From Arsukibacterium sp. UBA5043 (GTDB taxonomy: Bacteria > Pseudomonadota > Gammaproteobacteria > Enterobacterales > Alteromonadaceae), in the NCBI GenBank assembly GCA_002415085.1, contig DIBV01000006.1, positions 186,001-250,000 on the forward strand: a DNA stretch of 64,000 nucleotides. The letters are read 5' to 3'. Positions within the stretch are counted from its first letter, which is position 1; every line of letters starts with the position of its first letter. The position numbers and the translations under genes are program-made. Shown one piece after another: positions 1 to 9,581 of the stretch. The notes under the pieces are model-generated. The model did not search any database. It was not told where the DNA came from and saw only the letters and a program-made list of their open reading frames with translations.

Positions 1-692
1 GTATCTTTAGGATTGGCATTTATCTCGCTGCTTTGTTCCAGTACAAAACCGGCTTGCTCTGCCAGGGTTATGGCCAGTTGCTGCGGAAAATAACCACTTT
101 TGGTCCAGTCGCCGTCGGCTTGATCAGCCGGTAAGCGGTGCTCAACTACCCCCAGCACGCCACCTGGCTTTAATGCAGTATAGAAATCTTTAAAAATGGT
201 CACCATGGCCTCATCACCACCCTGACCGTACCAGTTGTGCAGGTTACGGAAAGTCAGAACCACATCTGCACTGCCGGCAGGGGCAATATCACCGCTGTTG
301 CCTGGAGCAAAGGCTGTCAGCTCTACCCGGCTGTAGATAGGATTAGCTGCCAGTTTTTCTTTAAATGCTGCCAGGTTTCTTTTGTAATAATCGGAACTGC
401 TATCGGCAGGAAAATGCGCGGCATAATATTTACCATGCGCTGCCAGCAATGGTGCCAGAATTTCAGTGTACCAGCCGCCGCCTGGGGATATTTCAACAAC
501 AGTGCTGTTGGGTGTCACTTCAAAAAATGCCAGGGTTTGCACCGGATGGCGATATTGGTCACGGTTTTTGTTTTGTTCGCTGCGGACATGATGATCTGCT
601 GCTTGTTGCAGCGCATCGGTGGTGCTATCTGCCAGAACCGGCAGGGCCAAGAGTATTGCTGATAACGTTATAACTTTGCTAAGTGTTTTCAT
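1..692 (-). CDS. Predicted secreted class I SAM-dependent methyltransferase (COG4798-like), 3' end outside window
   Basis: The reading frame starts at ATG 692 on the minus strand and stays open to base 1, so the C-terminus is missing. The first 22 residues form a Sec signal peptide (basic start, then a leucine-rich core ending near LPVLADS), which predicts a periplasmic protein. The body shows a Rossmann-type SAM site: EISPGGGWYTEILAP fits motif I, and DVVLTFRNLHNWY fits the post-motif region of predicted methyltransferases in COG4798. The family is known only as predicted methyltransferases and its substrate is unknown to me. A SAM-type fold behind a signal peptide is odd, because SAM is cytoplasmic. 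It is divergent from trmJ. Family fairly sure, function not. Confidence 0.72.
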   Translation of the reverse strand, partial: MKTLSKVITLSAILLALPVLADSTTDALQQAADHHVRSEQNKNRDQYRHPVQTLAFFEVTPNSTVVEISPGGGWYTEILAPLLAAHGKYYAAHFPADSSSDYYKRNLAAFKEKLAANPIYSRVELTAFAPGNSGDIAPAGSADVVLTFRNLHNWYGQGGDEAMVTIFKDFYTALKPGGVLGVVEHRLPADQADGDWTKSGYFPQQLAITLAEQAGFVLEQSSEINANPKD

Positions 693-807
693 CTTCAGGC
701 TCTCTTTGTTAAAAGTCGCGCTAGTTTAGCAAAGCAGTCGCCGAATTGCAGTGATTATCGATAATAGGCGATAGACGCATTTAGATGGCCAGACTGCTAA
801 ATTTCAA

Positions 808-836
808 TCAACAAATGGTAAGGCCTATGCTAGAAT
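808..836 (+). promoter_or_regulatory. Probable trmJ-cysE promoter with extended -10
   Basis: A TAGAAT hexamer at 831-836 is preceded by TGC, giving an extended -10. A TCAACA -35-like hexamer lies 17 bp upstream at 808-813 (4 of 6 matches to consensus). It points into trmJ, whose ATG is at 875. Called by eye only. Confidence 0.5.
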
Positions 837-874
837 GCCAGCCTTTTTGATTAAGCCTTATCGGGTTTTCTGTT

Positions 875-1651
875 ATGGACAGTTTCTCTGTGGACAGTAA
901 TGTGGCGTCTGCCTTAGACAATATAAAAGTGGTGCTGGTAGGAACGACTCATACCGGCAACATTGGCTCGGTGGCCCGGGCAATGAAAACCATGGGGCTG
1001 TCACAGTTATGTCTGGTGGCGCCAAAAACTGCGCCTGATGGCCAGGCTTACGCCCTGGCAGCCGGGGCCAGTGATATTCTGGCCAGTGCCACTACTTTTG
1101 ATTCTCTGGCTGAAGCCGTGGCTGATTGTGCCCTGGTGGTGGGCAGTAGTGCCCGCTCCCGCACCTTAAGCTGGCCAATGCTGGAACCCAGAGAATGTGC
1201 GCAGTTAGCCGTCGCTCAAAGTAAGCAACCAGTGGCGGTGGTATTTGGCCGTGAATCCAGTGGCCTGAGTAATGAAGAGCTGCAGCTTTGTAATTATCAT
1301 GTCTGTATTGCAGCTAACCCACAATACAGCTCGCTCAACCTGGCTATGGCAGTACAAATCGTGTGCTATGAGTTACGAATGGCCTATCTGGAACATCAAT
1401 CAGTCTCTCCCGATACCGAGCTGACGGCTTATCCAAGTTCAGCGCAAATGGAAAATTTTTACCAGCATCTTGAAGTTGCCCTGCAACATACCGGTTTTAT
1501 TATTAAGCAGCACCCAGGTGTGGTGATGACCAAATTAAAGCGGTTGTTTAACCGGGCGCGGCCAGAAGAGGCTGAGTACAATATTCTGCGGGGTATACTG
1601 ACTTCGATGCAGCGTCTGGAAAAGCTTGATAGCAATACTCATAAGGAGTAA
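875..1651 (+). CDS. trmJ: tRNA (cytidine/uridine-32 2'-O)-methyltransferase TrmJ
   Basis: This 258-residue protein is a SPOUT-class methyltransferase that 2'-O-methylates position 32 of tRNA anticodon loops using SAM. The N-terminal [19 protein letters not shown] is the classic TrmH/SpoU motif 1 with the RNA-binding Asn and Arg. [15 protein letters not shown] is motif 2, and [18 protein letters not shown] is the trefoil-knot motif 3 that forms the SAM pocket. The C-terminal 90 residues match the TrmJ helical tail. The gene sits directly upstream of cysE and the isc operon, a common gammaproteobacterial order. cysE begins 4 bases after its stop, so the two are probably cotranscribed. Confidence 0.95.
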   Translation: MDSFSVDSNVASALDNIKVVLVGTTHTGNIGSVARAMKTMGLSQLCLVAPKTAPDGQAYALAAGASDILASATTFDSLAEAVADCALVVGSSARSRTLSWPMLEPRECAQLAVAQSKQPVAVVFGRESSGLSNEELQLCNYHVCIAANPQYSSLNLAMAVQIVCYELRMAYLEHQSVSPDTELTAYPSSAQMENFYQHLEVALQHTGFIIKQHPGVVMTKLKRLFNRARPEEAEYNILRGILTSMQRLEKLDSNTHKE

Positions 1652-1655
1652 GGCG

Positions 1656-2465
1656 ATGTTCACGGGTATCAGAGAAGATATAAAAAGTGTGTTTGACCGT
1701 GATCCGGCTGCACGTAGTACCTTTGAGGTACTAACTAATTATCCGGGGTTGCATGCCATTTGGTGGCACCGGCTTAATCACAAGCTGTGGCGGGCAAACA
1801 TTAAATGGCTGGCACGCTTTTTAAGTACGATTGCCCGCTGGCTAACCGGGGTGGAAATTCATCCGGGCGCGAAAATCGGCCGGCGCTTTTTTATTGACCA
1901 TGGCATGGGCGTGGTGATTGGTGAAACGGCGGAAATTGGTGATGACTGCACCCTGTATCATGGGGTAACGCTGGGCGGTACAAGTTGGAATCCGGGTAAG
2001 CGCCATCCTACTCTGGCCAATGGCGTGGTAATTGGTGCAGGAGCCAAAGTGCTGGGGCCCTTGATGGTTGGAGAGAACGCCCGCATCGGCTCAAATGCTG
2101 TTGTGGTTCGCGATGTGCCAGCGGGGGCCACTGTGGTGGGTATTCCGGGACGCATCGTTGCTAAAGTAGCGGCAGAAGTGAGCGAGCAGCGCCAGCATCT
2201 GGCAAAGAAATTTGGCTTTGATGCCTATGCGGTTTCCGCTGAGAACCCTGACCCGGTTGCCAGTGCAATTGGCACCTTGCTGGATCATATTCATTTGTTA
2301 GACAATAAAGTGGCTGAGTTATGTAACAGCGTCAATAGTCTGGGGGGCAATGTCTGTGCTGAAATGCCCGAGCTGGATTTACCCGAAGAAGACTTTAAGC
2401 GGGCCGAACTGCAGGCTGCAGAACAACGACGCAAAGAAGTTGAAGCGTTTGATCCCGGTATTTAG
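1656..2465 (+). CDS. cysE: Serine O-acetyltransferase
   Basis: The enzyme acetylates L-serine with acetyl-CoA, the first step of cysteine synthesis. I chose ATG 1656 because AAGGAG lies at 1643-1648, just upstream; an upstream in-frame start at 1626 lies inside trmJ. The 269-residue protein opens with the short EpsC/NifP-type N-terminus ([18 protein letters not shown]). It then has a left-handed beta-helix of hexapeptide repeats ([35 protein letters not shown]), including the catalytic DHGMG and YHGVTLGG segments. A charged tail of about 90 residues follows. Its position before isc fits with supplying cysteine to IscS. Confidence 0.95.
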   Translation: MFTGIREDIKSVFDRDPAARSTFEVLTNYPGLHAIWWHRLNHKLWRANIKWLARFLSTIARWLTGVEIHPGAKIGRRFFIDHGMGVVIGETAEIGDDCTLYHGVTLGGTSWNPGKRHPTLANGVVIGAGAKVLGPLMVGENARIGSNAVVVRDVPAGATVVGIPGRIVAKVAAEVSEQRQHLAKKFGFDAYAVSAENPDPVASAIGTLLDHIHLLDNKVAELCNSVNSLGGNVCAEMPELDLPEEDFKRAELQAAEQRRKEVEAFDPGI

Positions 2466-2482
2466 TGGCGCCGTGACAGTGA

Positions 2483-2532
2483 ATACCTGACCAGCTTACT
2501 AGGATATATACTTGACTAAAACAGTCAGGATT
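2483..2532 (+). promoter_or_regulatory. Two abutting type 1 IscR binding sites before isc
   Basis: Two 25-bp segments resemble the type 1 IscR consensus (ATA, then YYGACT, AT-rich centre, AGTCRR, TAT). The downstream site at 2508-2532 is near perfect, with TTGACT and AGTCAGG arms. The upstream site at 2483-2507 is degenerate (CTGACC and ACTAGG arms). They touch end to end, and the downstream one covers the -35 and spacer of the isc promoter. In E. coli, [2Fe-2S]-IscR represses iscR from such paired sites, so the same feedback loop is inferred here. Confidence 0.85.
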
Positions 2533-2539
2533 GTACAAT
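2512..2539 (+). promoter_or_regulatory. isc operon sigma-70 promoter
   Basis: TTGACT at 2512-2517 and TACAAT at 2534-2539 are separated by 16 bp. The pair is followed 28 bp later by the iscR ATG at 2567. The element is embedded in the downstream IscR site, so repressor binding would block polymerase. Confidence 0.8.
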
Positions 2540-2566
2540 AGCTGCCATGAAGTCAGGGAGCTTGAT

Positions 2567-3049
2567 ATGAGATTAACCTCTAAAGGTCGCTATGCGGTTA
2601 CTGCCATGCTTGATGTAGCATTGCATGCAGGGCAGGGTCCGGTGCCGCTGGCCGATATTTCTGAGCGGCAGGGTATTTCTTTATCTTATCTTGAACAATT
2701 ATTCGCTCGCTTGCGTAAACAGGGTTTAGTCAGCAGTGTGCGTGGTCCGGGCGGCGGTTACCAGCTGGGGCTGGCGCCTGAATCGATTTCTATTTCTGCA
2801 GTAATTGCGGCAGTAGACGAATCAGTGGATGCCACACGCTGTCAGGGAAAATCTGATTGCCAGAGCGGTGCAAAATGCCTGACGCACACTTTGTGGCATG
2901 ATTTAAGTCACCGGATAGAAGACTTTCTGACCAATATCAGCCTGGCGGCACTAGTTAGCCAGCAAGACGTGCAAACAATTGCACAGCGGCAGAACAGTCG
3001 CAATGTTAAAAATCCTGCAACTGACATTAAAGTCAGTTGCCAGCTGTAA
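2567..3049 (+). CDS. iscR: Fe-S cluster assembly transcription factor IscR
   Basis: This is an Rrf2-family winged-helix regulator of 160 residues that binds a [2Fe-2S] cluster and senses Fe-S status. The start at ATG 2567 gives the canonical [20 protein letters not shown] and has AGGGAG at 2554-2559. An in-frame TTG at 2531 lies inside the promoter -10 region and is discarded. Cluster ligands are visible at Cys92, Cys98 and Cys104, with His107, in the same spacing as E. coli IscR. The recognition helix lies around residues 38-60. It heads the isc operon behind paired IscR sites, so it should repress its own transcription. Confidence 0.97.
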   Translation: MRLTSKGRYAVTAMLDVALHAGQGPVPLADISERQGISLSYLEQLFARLRKQGLVSSVRGPGGGYQLGLAPESISISAVIAAVDESVDATRCQGKSDCQSGAKCLTHTLWHDLSHRIEDFLTNISLAALVSQQDVQTIAQRQNSRNVKNPATDIKVSCQL

Positions 3050-3068
3050 GCGCAATACGGAGCCAACA

Positions 3069-4283
3069 ATGAAGCTACCTATTTATCTGGATTATGCGGC
3101 AACCACCCCGGTTGACCCGCGTGTGGCCGAAAAAATGATGCAGTACCTGACGATGGATGGCGAGTTTGGTAACCCGGCGTCACGTTCTCACCGGTTTGGC
3201 TGGCAAGCGGAAGAGTCTGTGGAAATTGCCCGCAGCCAGATAGCTGAGCTGGTCAATGCTGACCCGCGGGAAATCGTGTTTACTTCTGGCGCAACCGAAT
3301 CAAACAACCTGGCAATTAAAGGGGCAGCCCAGTTTTACAAGAAAAAGGGCAAGCATTTAATTACCGCTAAAACTGAACACAAAGCCGTGCTGGATACCAT
3401 GCGTCAGCTTGAACGTGAAGGTTTTGAAGTTACGTATCTGGATGTGGAAAGTAACGGCCTGGTTGATCTTGTCAAATTAGAAGCGGCAATGCGTCCGGAA
3501 ACTTCAGTGGTAAGTATTATGTTTGTGAATAACGAAATTGGCGTTATTCAGGATATAGCGGCCATTGGTGAATTATGTCGCAGTAAAGGCATTGTTTTTC
3601 ATGTCGATGCTGCGCAGGCAACCGGTAAAGTGGATATCGATCTGCAAAACCTGAAGGTCGACTTAATGTCGTTTTCCGGCCACAAAACCTATGGTCCGAA
3701 AGGCATAGGTGCATTGTATGTGCGGCGTAAACCGCGTATCCGCTTAGAAGCGCAAACTCACGGTGGTGGTCATGAGCGCGGCATGCGTTCAGGCACCCTG
3801 GCGCCGCATCAAATCGCGGCCATGGGCGAAGCATTCCGGTTAGCCAAAGAAGAAATGGCCGCCGAGCGCGAACGTATCACTACGTTGCGTGATCGCTTGT
3901 GGGATGGCATTAAAGATATCGAACAAGTTTATTTAAATGGGGACAGCGCGCCAAGAGTGCCGGGCATCACCAATATCAGCTTTAACTTTGTTGAAGGTGA
4001 ATCACTGATCATGGCATTGAAGGATATTGCGGTGTCATCAGGCTCGGCCTGTACGTCTGCCAGTTTAGAGCCTTCTTATGTGCTAAGGGCACTGGGTTTA
4101 AATGATGAACTGGCCCATAGTTCTATCCGGTTCAGTATTGGTCGGTTTACTACTGAAGCGCAAATTGACCATACCATTAAGATTGTCCATCAGGCGATTG
4201 ATAAACTACGTGAAATGTCACCGTTATGGGATATGTTCAAAGACGGTATTGATTTAAACACAGTGGCATGGGTAGCGCATTAA
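3069..4283 (+). CDS. iscS: Cysteine desulfurase IscS
   Basis: This PLP enzyme converts cysteine to alanine and passes persulfide sulfur to IscU and to tRNA thiolation partners. ATG 3069 gives 404 residues, the same length as E. coli IscS, and the protein starts [19 protein letters not shown]. The PLP lysine is Lys206 in [12 protein letters not shown]. The persulfide-carrying cysteine is Cys328 in [13 protein letters not shown]. The C-terminus keeps the IscU-docking end [12 protein letters not shown]. An upstream in-frame start at 2979 lies within iscR and is rejected. Confidence 0.98.
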   Translation: MKLPIYLDYAATTPVDPRVAEKMMQYLTMDGEFGNPASRSHRFGWQAEESVEIARSQIAELVNADPREIVFTSGATESNNLAIKGAAQFYKKKGKHLITAKTEHKAVLDTMRQLEREGFEVTYLDVESNGLVDLVKLEAAMRPETSVVSIMFVNNEIGVIQDIAAIGELCRSKGIVFHVDAAQATGKVDIDLQNLKVDLMSFSGHKTYGPKGIGALYVRRKPRIRLEAQTHGGGHERGMRSGTLAPHQIAAMGEAFRLAKEEMAAERERITTLRDRLWDGIKDIEQVYLNGDSAPRVPGITNISFNFVEGESLIMALKDIAVSSGSACTSASLEPSYVLRALGLNDELAHSSIRFSIGRFTTEAQIDHTIKIVHQAIDKLREMSPLWDMFKDGIDLNTVAWVAH

Positions 4284-4313
4284 GTGCAATCCGGCCCAAC
4301 GAGGTAACAGATC

Positions 4314-4697
4314 ATGGCTTACAGCAATAAAGTAATCGATCATTATGAAAATCCACGTAATGTGGGTTCTTTTGCCAAAGATGACCCAAGCATCGCAACC
4401 GGCATGGTTGGCGCGCCGGCCTGTGGTGACGTAATGAAACTGCAAATCAAAGTGAATGAGCTGGGTATTATTGAAGATGCCAAGTTCAAAACTTATGGCT
4501 GTGGCAGCGCTATTGCCTCCAGCTCACTGGTAACAGAGTGGGTTAAAGGCAAAAGCCTGGATGAAGCGCAACAGATTAAAAATACCGATATTGCCCACGA
4601 GCTGGCATTGCCACCGGTGAAAATTCACTGCTCTATTCTGGCGGAAGATGCCATTAAAGCAGCGATTGCCGATTACAAGCAAAAGCGCGGGGGTTAA
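4314..4697 (+). CDS. iscU: Fe-S cluster scaffold IscU
   Basis: IscU is the scaffold on which [2Fe-2S] clusters are built from IscS sulfur before HscA/HscB-driven transfer. The 127-residue protein keeps the three cluster cysteines Cys37, Cys63 and Cys106. It also has the LPPVK motif at residues 99-103, which HscA recognises. It lies 30 bp after iscS and 6 bp before iscA, as in the standard isc operon. Confidence 0.98.
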   Translation: MAYSNKVIDHYENPRNVGSFAKDDPSIATGMVGAPACGDVMKLQIKVNELGIIEDAKFKTYGCGSAIASSSLVTEWVKGKSLDEAQQIKNTDIAHELALPPVKIHCSILAEDAIKAAIADYKQKRGG

Positions 4698-4703
4698 AGC
4701 AGT

Positions 4704-5027
4704 ATGGCAATATCGATGACCACAGCGGCAGCTGAAAGAGTGCGTAACTTTCTGCAAAATCGCGGTAAAGGTCTGGGCTTGCGGGTTGGGGTAAAAACCA
4801 CTGGCTGCTCCGGCCTGGCCTATGTGCTGGAGTTTGTCGATGCGCTGAACGATGATGATCAGGTATTTGAAGAGCACGGCCTGAAACTGATTGTCGACGG
4901 CAAAAGCCTGGTGTACATCGATGGCACCCAGCTGGATTTTGTGAAAGAGGGCCTGAATGAAGGCTTTCAGTTTAAAAACCCAAATGTTAACGGCGAATGT
5001 GGCTGCGGCGAAAGCTTTACCGTTTAA
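4704..5027 (+). CDS. iscA: A-type Fe-S carrier IscA
   Basis: IscA is an A-type carrier that delivers clusters, mainly [4Fe-4S], to targets. The 107-residue protein has the invariant cysteines at positions 35, 99 and 101 (TTGCSGLAY and ECGCGESF). It is part of the isc operon between iscU and hscB. Confidence 0.97.
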   Translation: MAISMTTAAAERVRNFLQNRGKGLGLRVGVKTTGCSGLAYVLEFVDALNDDDQVFEEHGLKLIVDGKSLVYIDGTQLDFVKEGLNEGFQFKNPNVNGECGCGESFTV

Positions 5028-5057
5028 TTACTCTGACTGCTGTAGGGCCAATATTGC

Positions 5058-5582
5058 ATGAATTATTTTCAGTTATTTGATTTGCCGGCGACCTTCGAGC
5101 TGGACTTAACTGAATTGGGTTCACGTTATTTGGCACTACAGCGCAAATTTCACCCCGATAAGTACGCGGCCGCCTCCAATCGTGACCGCTTAATGTCGGT
5201 TCAGCAAACTGCCAATATAAACGATGCCTACCATAGCCTGAAACAACCGCTGCTGCGGGCTGAACATCTGCTGGCGCTTCGTGGTTTAAAGATAAGTCAT
5301 GAGCAGCGCAGTTTTACCGACCCGGTGTTTTTAATGCAGCAGATGGAGTTGCGGGAACAGTTGGAGGAAATCAGCAGCAGTGCTGATCCGGATAGCGCTA
5401 TTATGGCGGTAGAGCAGCAATTGCAGCAGCAACGCAAAGTTCTGCTAAAGCAGCTGGCAGCAACCTTGGATGCCAACACAGCTGAGCAAAACCAGCAGGC
5501 AGCGGAACTGGTGCGTAAACTCAAATTTTTCTTTAAACTACAGCATGAGCTGGAGTTAATCGAACAGCAATTACAAGACTAA
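5058..5582 (+). CDS. hscB: Fe-S assembly J-type co-chaperone HscB
   Basis: HscB binds IscU and stimulates the ATPase of HscA. The N-terminal J domain (MNYFQLFDLPATFELD...) has the HPD tripeptide in KFHPDKYAA near residue 33. The C-terminal half is a helical, glutamine-rich IscU-binding domain. At 174 residues it matches the family length of about 171. It is 30 bp after iscA and 8 bp before hscA. Confidence 0.96.
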   Translation: MNYFQLFDLPATFELDLTELGSRYLALQRKFHPDKYAAASNRDRLMSVQQTANINDAYHSLKQPLLRAEHLLALRGLKISHEQRSFTDPVFLMQQMELREQLEEISSSADPDSAIMAVEQQLQQQRKVLLKQLAATLDANTAEQNQQAAELVRKLKFFFKLQHELELIEQQLQD

Positions 5583-5590
5583 ATTAAGCT

Positions 5591-7447
5591 ATGGCGTTAT
5601 TACAGATTGCAGAGCCCGGCCAGAGTGCCGCGCCCCATCACCATAAACTGGCAGCCGGTATCGATTTAGGTACTACCAATTCTTTAGTTGCCACGGTACG
5701 CAGCGGCCAGGCCAGCACCCTTAGTAATGTGGCAGGCAACGATATGATTCCCTCAGTTGTCCGTTACGGTCCGGATAGAACTGACGTTGGCCAACAGGCC
5801 GTTGCTGCAGCAGCAGCAGACGCCAGCAATACTATATTCTCGATTAAACGACTGATGGGTAAAGGTTATGCCGAAACCCTGCCCTTGGCGGAGTTGTTGC
5901 CTTATCAGTTAATCGATCAGGGTGGACTGGCTGCAGTGGCCACCCGCGATGGGGTAAAAAACCCGGTTGAAGTTTCAGCAGAAATTCTGGCTACACTGGC
6001 CGACACCGCCAGCCAGGTGCTGGGAGGGGAATTGAATGGCGTGGTGATTACCGTGCCAGCCTATTTTGATGATGCCCAGCGCCAGGCCACTAAAGATGCC
6101 GCTAAACTAGCCGGTCTTAATGTTCTCAGATTATTAAATGAGCCAACCGCGGCGGCACTGGCTTATGGCCTGGATTCCGGCCAGGAAGGGATTATTGCCG
6201 TTTACGATTTAGGTGGCGGCACCTTTGATATTTCTATCTTGCGGTTAAAGCGCGGTGTATTTGAAGTATTGGCTACCGGTGGTGATTCGGCACTCGGTGG
6301 TGATGACTTTGACCAGGCTATTGTTGGTTGGTTGCAGCAAAAAAGTGGCCAGCAGCAGTTGAGCCATACCGCCAGGCGCCAGTATTTGACTGTCGCCCGC
6401 AAGTTAAAAGAACAGCTGACAGACAGCCCGAATGCAGATTATGCCTTTAGCGCTGATGAACAGCAGGTATCAGGCACGCTTAGCCGCGGTGAATTTGAGC
6501 AGCTGGCTGGCCCGATGATTAAGAAGACCATCCGCAGTTGCCGTCAGGTGCTGCGCGATGCCGGGTTAACCCCGGACGAAGTGGCAAACGTAGTGATGGT
6601 AGGTGGGTCTACCCGGGTACCACTGGTACGCACTGAGGTGGGGCAATTTTTTGCTACTAAGCCGTTAACCTCAATCGACCCGGATAAAGTAGTGGCGCTG
6701 GGCGCGGCAATTCAGGCCAATGTGCTGGTGGGTAATAAAGCCGAACACGAGACCTTGCTGCTGGATGTAATCCCCTTATCGCTGGGGCTGGAAACCATGG
6801 GAGGCCTGACCGAAAAAGTGATACCACGCAATACCGTGATCCCGGTTAGCCGTGCTCAGGAATTTACCACCTTTAAAGACGGTCAGACTGCGATGGCGAT
6901 TCACGTGTTGCAGGGCGAGCGTGAGTTGGTTGAAGACTGTCGCTCACTGGCGCGTTTTGAATTACGTGGTATTCCTCCTATGCCAGCGGGTGGCGCGCAT
7001 ATCCGGGTAACCTTTCAGGTTGATGCCGACGGCTTGCTCAGCGTCAGCGCAGAAGAGAAGTCAACCGGCGTTGCTGCAGGTATTCAGGTTAAGCCCTCTT
7101 ATGGTTTAACGGATGAACAGGTAGCCGGAATGATCAGCGGTTCAATGCAGCATGCCCGGCAGGACATGCAACGGCGACTGCTGCGTGAACAACAGGTAGA
7201 AGCTGACCGGGTGCTTGAAGCCGTTACTGCCGCAGTACAACATGACGGTGCCCTGCTTGACGCTGACGAATTAGCCGACATTAATGCAGCGCTGGCAACA
7301 TTAGCCGAAGTGCGGCAGCAAGACGATACGGCAGCGATAAAAGCTGCCATTGAACATACCAATACTTTAACAGATGACTTTGCTGCCAGGCGCATGGATA
7401 AATCAATCCGGCAGGCCTTGCAGGGCCATAAAGTCGACGAGGTTTAA
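5591..7447 (+). CDS. hscA: Hsp70-type chaperone HscA
   Basis: HscA is a specialised Hsp70 that releases clusters from IscU. The 618-residue protein begins with the short HscA-type N-terminal tail, then [16 protein letters not shown] (phosphate loop 1). [14 protein letters not shown] and [16 protein letters not shown] follow in the nucleotide-binding domain. The substrate-binding domain starts near residue 390 ([16 protein letters not shown]). fdx starts 3 bases after its stop. Confidence 0.97.
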   Translation: MALLQIAEPGQSAAPHHHKLAAGIDLGTTNSLVATVRSGQASTLSNVAGNDMIPSVVRYGPDRTDVGQQAVAAAAADASNTIFSIKRLMGKGYAETLPLAELLPYQLIDQGGLAAVATRDGVKNPVEVSAEILATLADTASQVLGGELNGVVITVPAYFDDAQRQATKDAAKLAGLNVLRLLNEPTAAALAYGLDSGQEGIIAVYDLGGGTFDISILRLKRGVFEVLATGGDSALGGDDFDQAIVGWLQQKSGQQQLSHTARRQYLTVARKLKEQLTDSPNADYAFSADEQQVSGTLSRGEFEQLAGPMIKKTIRSCRQVLRDAGLTPDEVANVVMVGGSTRVPLVRTEVGQFFATKPLTSIDPDKVVALGAAIQANVLVGNKAEHETLLLDVIPLSLGLETMGGLTEKVIPRNTVIPVSRAQEFTTFKDGQTAMAIHVLQGERELVEDCRSLARFELRGIPPMPAGGAHIRVTFQVDADGLLSVSAEEKSTGVAAGIQVKPSYGLTDEQVAGMISGSMQHARQDMQRRLLREQQVEADRVLEAVTAAVQHDGALLDADELADINAALATLAEVRQQDDTAAIKAAIEHTNTLTDDFAARRMDKSIRQALQGHKVDEV

Positions 7448-7449
7448 TC

Positions 7450-7788
7450 ATGCCCAAGATAGTATTTTTACCCCATGCGGAATTATGCCCCAAAGGTGCC
7501 GCACTGGATGCCAGTGTTGGCGACACTGTGCTGGATGTCGCATTAAAAAATGGCATTGCTATCGAGCATGCCTGTGAAAAATCCTGTGCCTGCACCACTT
7601 GTCATGTCATCGTTCGCGAAGGCTTTTTTTCGCTGAATGAAAGCGATGAGCTGGAAGATGATATGCTGGATAAAGCCTGGGGCTTGGAACCCGAATCACG
7701 CCTCGGTTGCCAGGCCAGGATTGCAGACGAAGATTTGGTGGTCGAGATCCCGAAATATACCGTCAATATGGTAAGTGAAGGTCACTAA
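7450..7788 (+). CDS. fdx: Isc-type [2Fe-2S] ferredoxin
   Basis: This adrenodoxin-type ferredoxin supplies electrons for cluster assembly. Ligand cysteines are Cys42, Cys48, Cys51 (in HACEKSCACTTC) and Cys87 (in LGCQARI), the Isc Fdx spacing. It closes the isc operon. The iscX gene that follows fdx in E. coli is absent: the next gene is ndk, 91 bp downstream. Confidence 0.97.
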   Translation: MPKIVFLPHAELCPKGAALDASVGDTVLDVALKNGIAIEHACEKSCACTTCHVIVREGFFSLNESDELEDDMLDKAWGLEPESRLGCQARIADEDLVVEIPKYTVNMVSEGH

Positions 7789-7830
7789 GGCGAAATAGTT
7801 GGCACGGTATGTTTTTTCCGGTAATTAGCG

Positions 7831-7836
7831 TATAAT
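7831..7836 (+). promoter_or_regulatory. Putative ndk -10 box
   Basis: A perfect TATAAT lies 43 bp before the ndk ATG. The sequence 17 bp upstream (TATGTT) is a poor -35, so the call rests on the -10 and on the change of function between fdx and ndk. Confidence 0.45.
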
Positions 7837-7879
7837 TTGCCGCCTTAAAATTTTAAACCTTTAATTACAGGAGCCTGAC

Positions 7880-8311
7880 ATGGCCTTAGAACGTACTTTT
7901 TCAATCGTTAAACCAGATGCCGTAGCGAAGAACCTGATCGGTGCTATTTATCACCGTTTTGAGTCTGCCGGCCTTAAGATTGTGGCTTCTAAAATGCTAC
8001 ACTTAAGCCAGGAACAAGCGGAAGGCTTCTATGGCGAGCACAAAGAGCGTCCATTTTTTAAAGCACTGGTTAGCTTTATGACATCGGGTCCGGTAATGGT
8101 TCAGGTGCTGGAAGGCGAAGACGCTGTACGCAAAAACCGCGAAATCATGGGTGCAACTAACCCGAAAGATGCCTTAGCTGGTACTTTACGCGCTGATTAT
8201 GCTGACAGCATTGATGAAAATGCAGTACACGGTTCTGACGCAGCAGCATCTGCGGCCCGTGAAATTGCTTTCTTCTTCACCGAAGCTGAGCTGTGCAGCC
8301 GTACCCGTTAA
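7880..8311 (+). CDS. ndk: Nucleoside diphosphate kinase
   Basis: Ndk transfers the gamma-phosphate of ATP to nucleoside diphosphates through a phosphohistidine. The 143-residue protein shows [17 protein letters not shown] at the N-terminus and the active-site segment [20 protein letters not shown] with the catalytic His near 117. AGGAG lies 8 bases upstream of the ATG. A strong hairpin follows, so it is probably a single-gene unit. Confidence 0.98.
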   Translation: MALERTFSIVKPDAVAKNLIGAIYHRFESAGLKIVASKMLHLSQEQAEGFYGEHKERPFFKALVSFMTSGPVMVQVLEGEDAVRKNREIMGATNPKDALAGTLRADYADSIDENAVHGSDAAASAAREIAFFFTEAELCSRTR

Positions 8312-8344
8312 TATTGGGTAAGTGTTAGCTGTATTGGCTGAAGG

Positions 8345-8370
8345 AAAAGGGGCGTCAGCCCCTTTTCTGT
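8345..8370 (+). terminator. Intrinsic terminator after ndk
   Basis: A 9-bp perfect stem (AAAAGGGGC, 8345-8353, with GCCCCTTTT, 8358-8366) closes a GTCA loop. It ends in a short T-rich run. It lies 33 bp after the ndk stop. Confidence 0.85.
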
Positions 8371-8438
8371 CTTAGCAAGATATAGATTTTAATAGTTAAA
8401 GTGAGTTATTGATAGGTGTCAGCAGGAGTTATCAGGGT

Positions 8439-9566
8439 ATGAACAAGCCGGTAAACCAGGTAAATTTGTTAGATTTTACCCGTGCTCAAATGCAGGAGTT
8501 TTTTGTGGCCCTGGGTGAGAAACCATTTCGGGCCGATCAGGTGATGAAATGGATTTACCACTATTGCGTTGATGACTTCGACAAAATGACCAATATCAAT
8601 AAAACATTGCGCGATAAATTAAAAACGCTGGCCGTGATCGCTGCACCTGTGGTGGTGACCCGGCAAGACAGCACCGATGGCACCATTAAGTTTGTGATGG
8701 GTTTAGCCGGTGGCCAGGAAGTGGAAACTGTCTGGATCCCGGAAAAAGACCGCCGCACACTTTGTGTGTCATCGCAGGTTGGTTGTGCGCTGGATTGTAC
8801 TTTTTGCTCGACCGCCCAACAGGGTTTTAACCGTAATCTAAGTGTCAGTGAAATTATCGGCCAGGTATGGCGGGTAGCGCAGATTATTGGCAGTTACGGC
8901 GATACCGGCGAAAAACCGGTTACTAACGTCGTGATGATGGGCATGGGCGAGCCACTGTTAAACCTGAACAACGTGGTACCGGCGATGGAGCTGATGCTGG
9001 AAGATTACGGCTTTGGTTTGTCGAAGCGTCGGGTTACCTTAAGTACTTCCGGAGTAGTGCCTGCACTGGATTTATTGCGTGAGCGAATTGATGTGGCGCT
9101 GGCCATTTCATTGCATGCACCGAATAATGCCTTGCGCGATGAGCTGGTGCCGGTGAATAAAAAATATCCGATGGAGCAGTTTTTAGCGGCCTCACGTCGT
9201 TATGTCGAGAACTCTAAAGCCAATGACAAGGTCACAGTAGAGTATGTTATGCTCGACGGTATCAACGATAGCATGGAACAGGCGCATGAGTTAGCGCAGG
9301 CATTGCAAGATACGCCGGCAAAGATTAATCTGATCCCCTTTAATCCGTATCCTGGCTCGCCTTATAAAAGATCCAGCAACTCGCGGATTGACCGTTTTAA
9401 CAAGGTGTTACAACAACACGGTTTTACTGTTATGGTACGGAAAACCCGGGGCGATGATATCGACGCAGCCTGTGGCCAGTTGGTAGGTGATGTGATTGAT
9501 CGAACCAAAAGACTGATAAAGAAGCAGCAGAAAGGCCAGAGCATTCTGGTTAAAATGCTGCCGTAA
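8439..9566 (+). CDS. rlmN: Dual-specificity 23S rRNA/tRNA adenine-C2 methyltransferase RlmN
   Basis: RlmN is a radical-SAM enzyme that makes m2A2503 in 23S rRNA and m2A37 in some tRNAs. ATG 8439 gives 375 residues starting [15 protein letters not shown], with AGGAG at 8424-8428; an upstream in-frame TTG at 8409 is less likely. The CxxxCxxC cluster motif is visible in [18 protein letters not shown]. The C-terminal AACGQL segment contains the resolving cysteine. It lies 15 bp before pilW, the usual gammaproteobacterial order. Confidence 0.97.
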   Translation: MNKPVNQVNLLDFTRAQMQEFFVALGEKPFRADQVMKWIYHYCVDDFDKMTNINKTLRDKLKTLAVIAAPVVVTRQDSTDGTIKFVMGLAGGQEVETVWIPEKDRRTLCVSSQVGCALDCTFCSTAQQGFNRNLSVSEIIGQVWRVAQIIGSYGDTGEKPVTNVVMMGMGEPLLNLNNVVPAMELMLEDYGFGLSKRRVTLSTSGVVPALDLLRERIDVALAISLHAPNNALRDELVPVNKKYPMEQFLAASRRYVENSKANDKVTVEYVMLDGINDSMEQAHELAQALQDTPAKINLIPFNPYPGSPYKRSSNSRIDRFNKVLQQHGFTVMVRKTRGDDIDAACGQLVGDVIDRTKRLIKKQQKGQSILVKMLP

Positions 9567-9581
9567 CCCAAGGGATGACCA

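Noticed and set aside
2979-3068. Longer IscS start inside iscR
   Set aside because: ATG 3069 gives exactly the E. coli length and N-terminus; the extension is iscR read in another frame.
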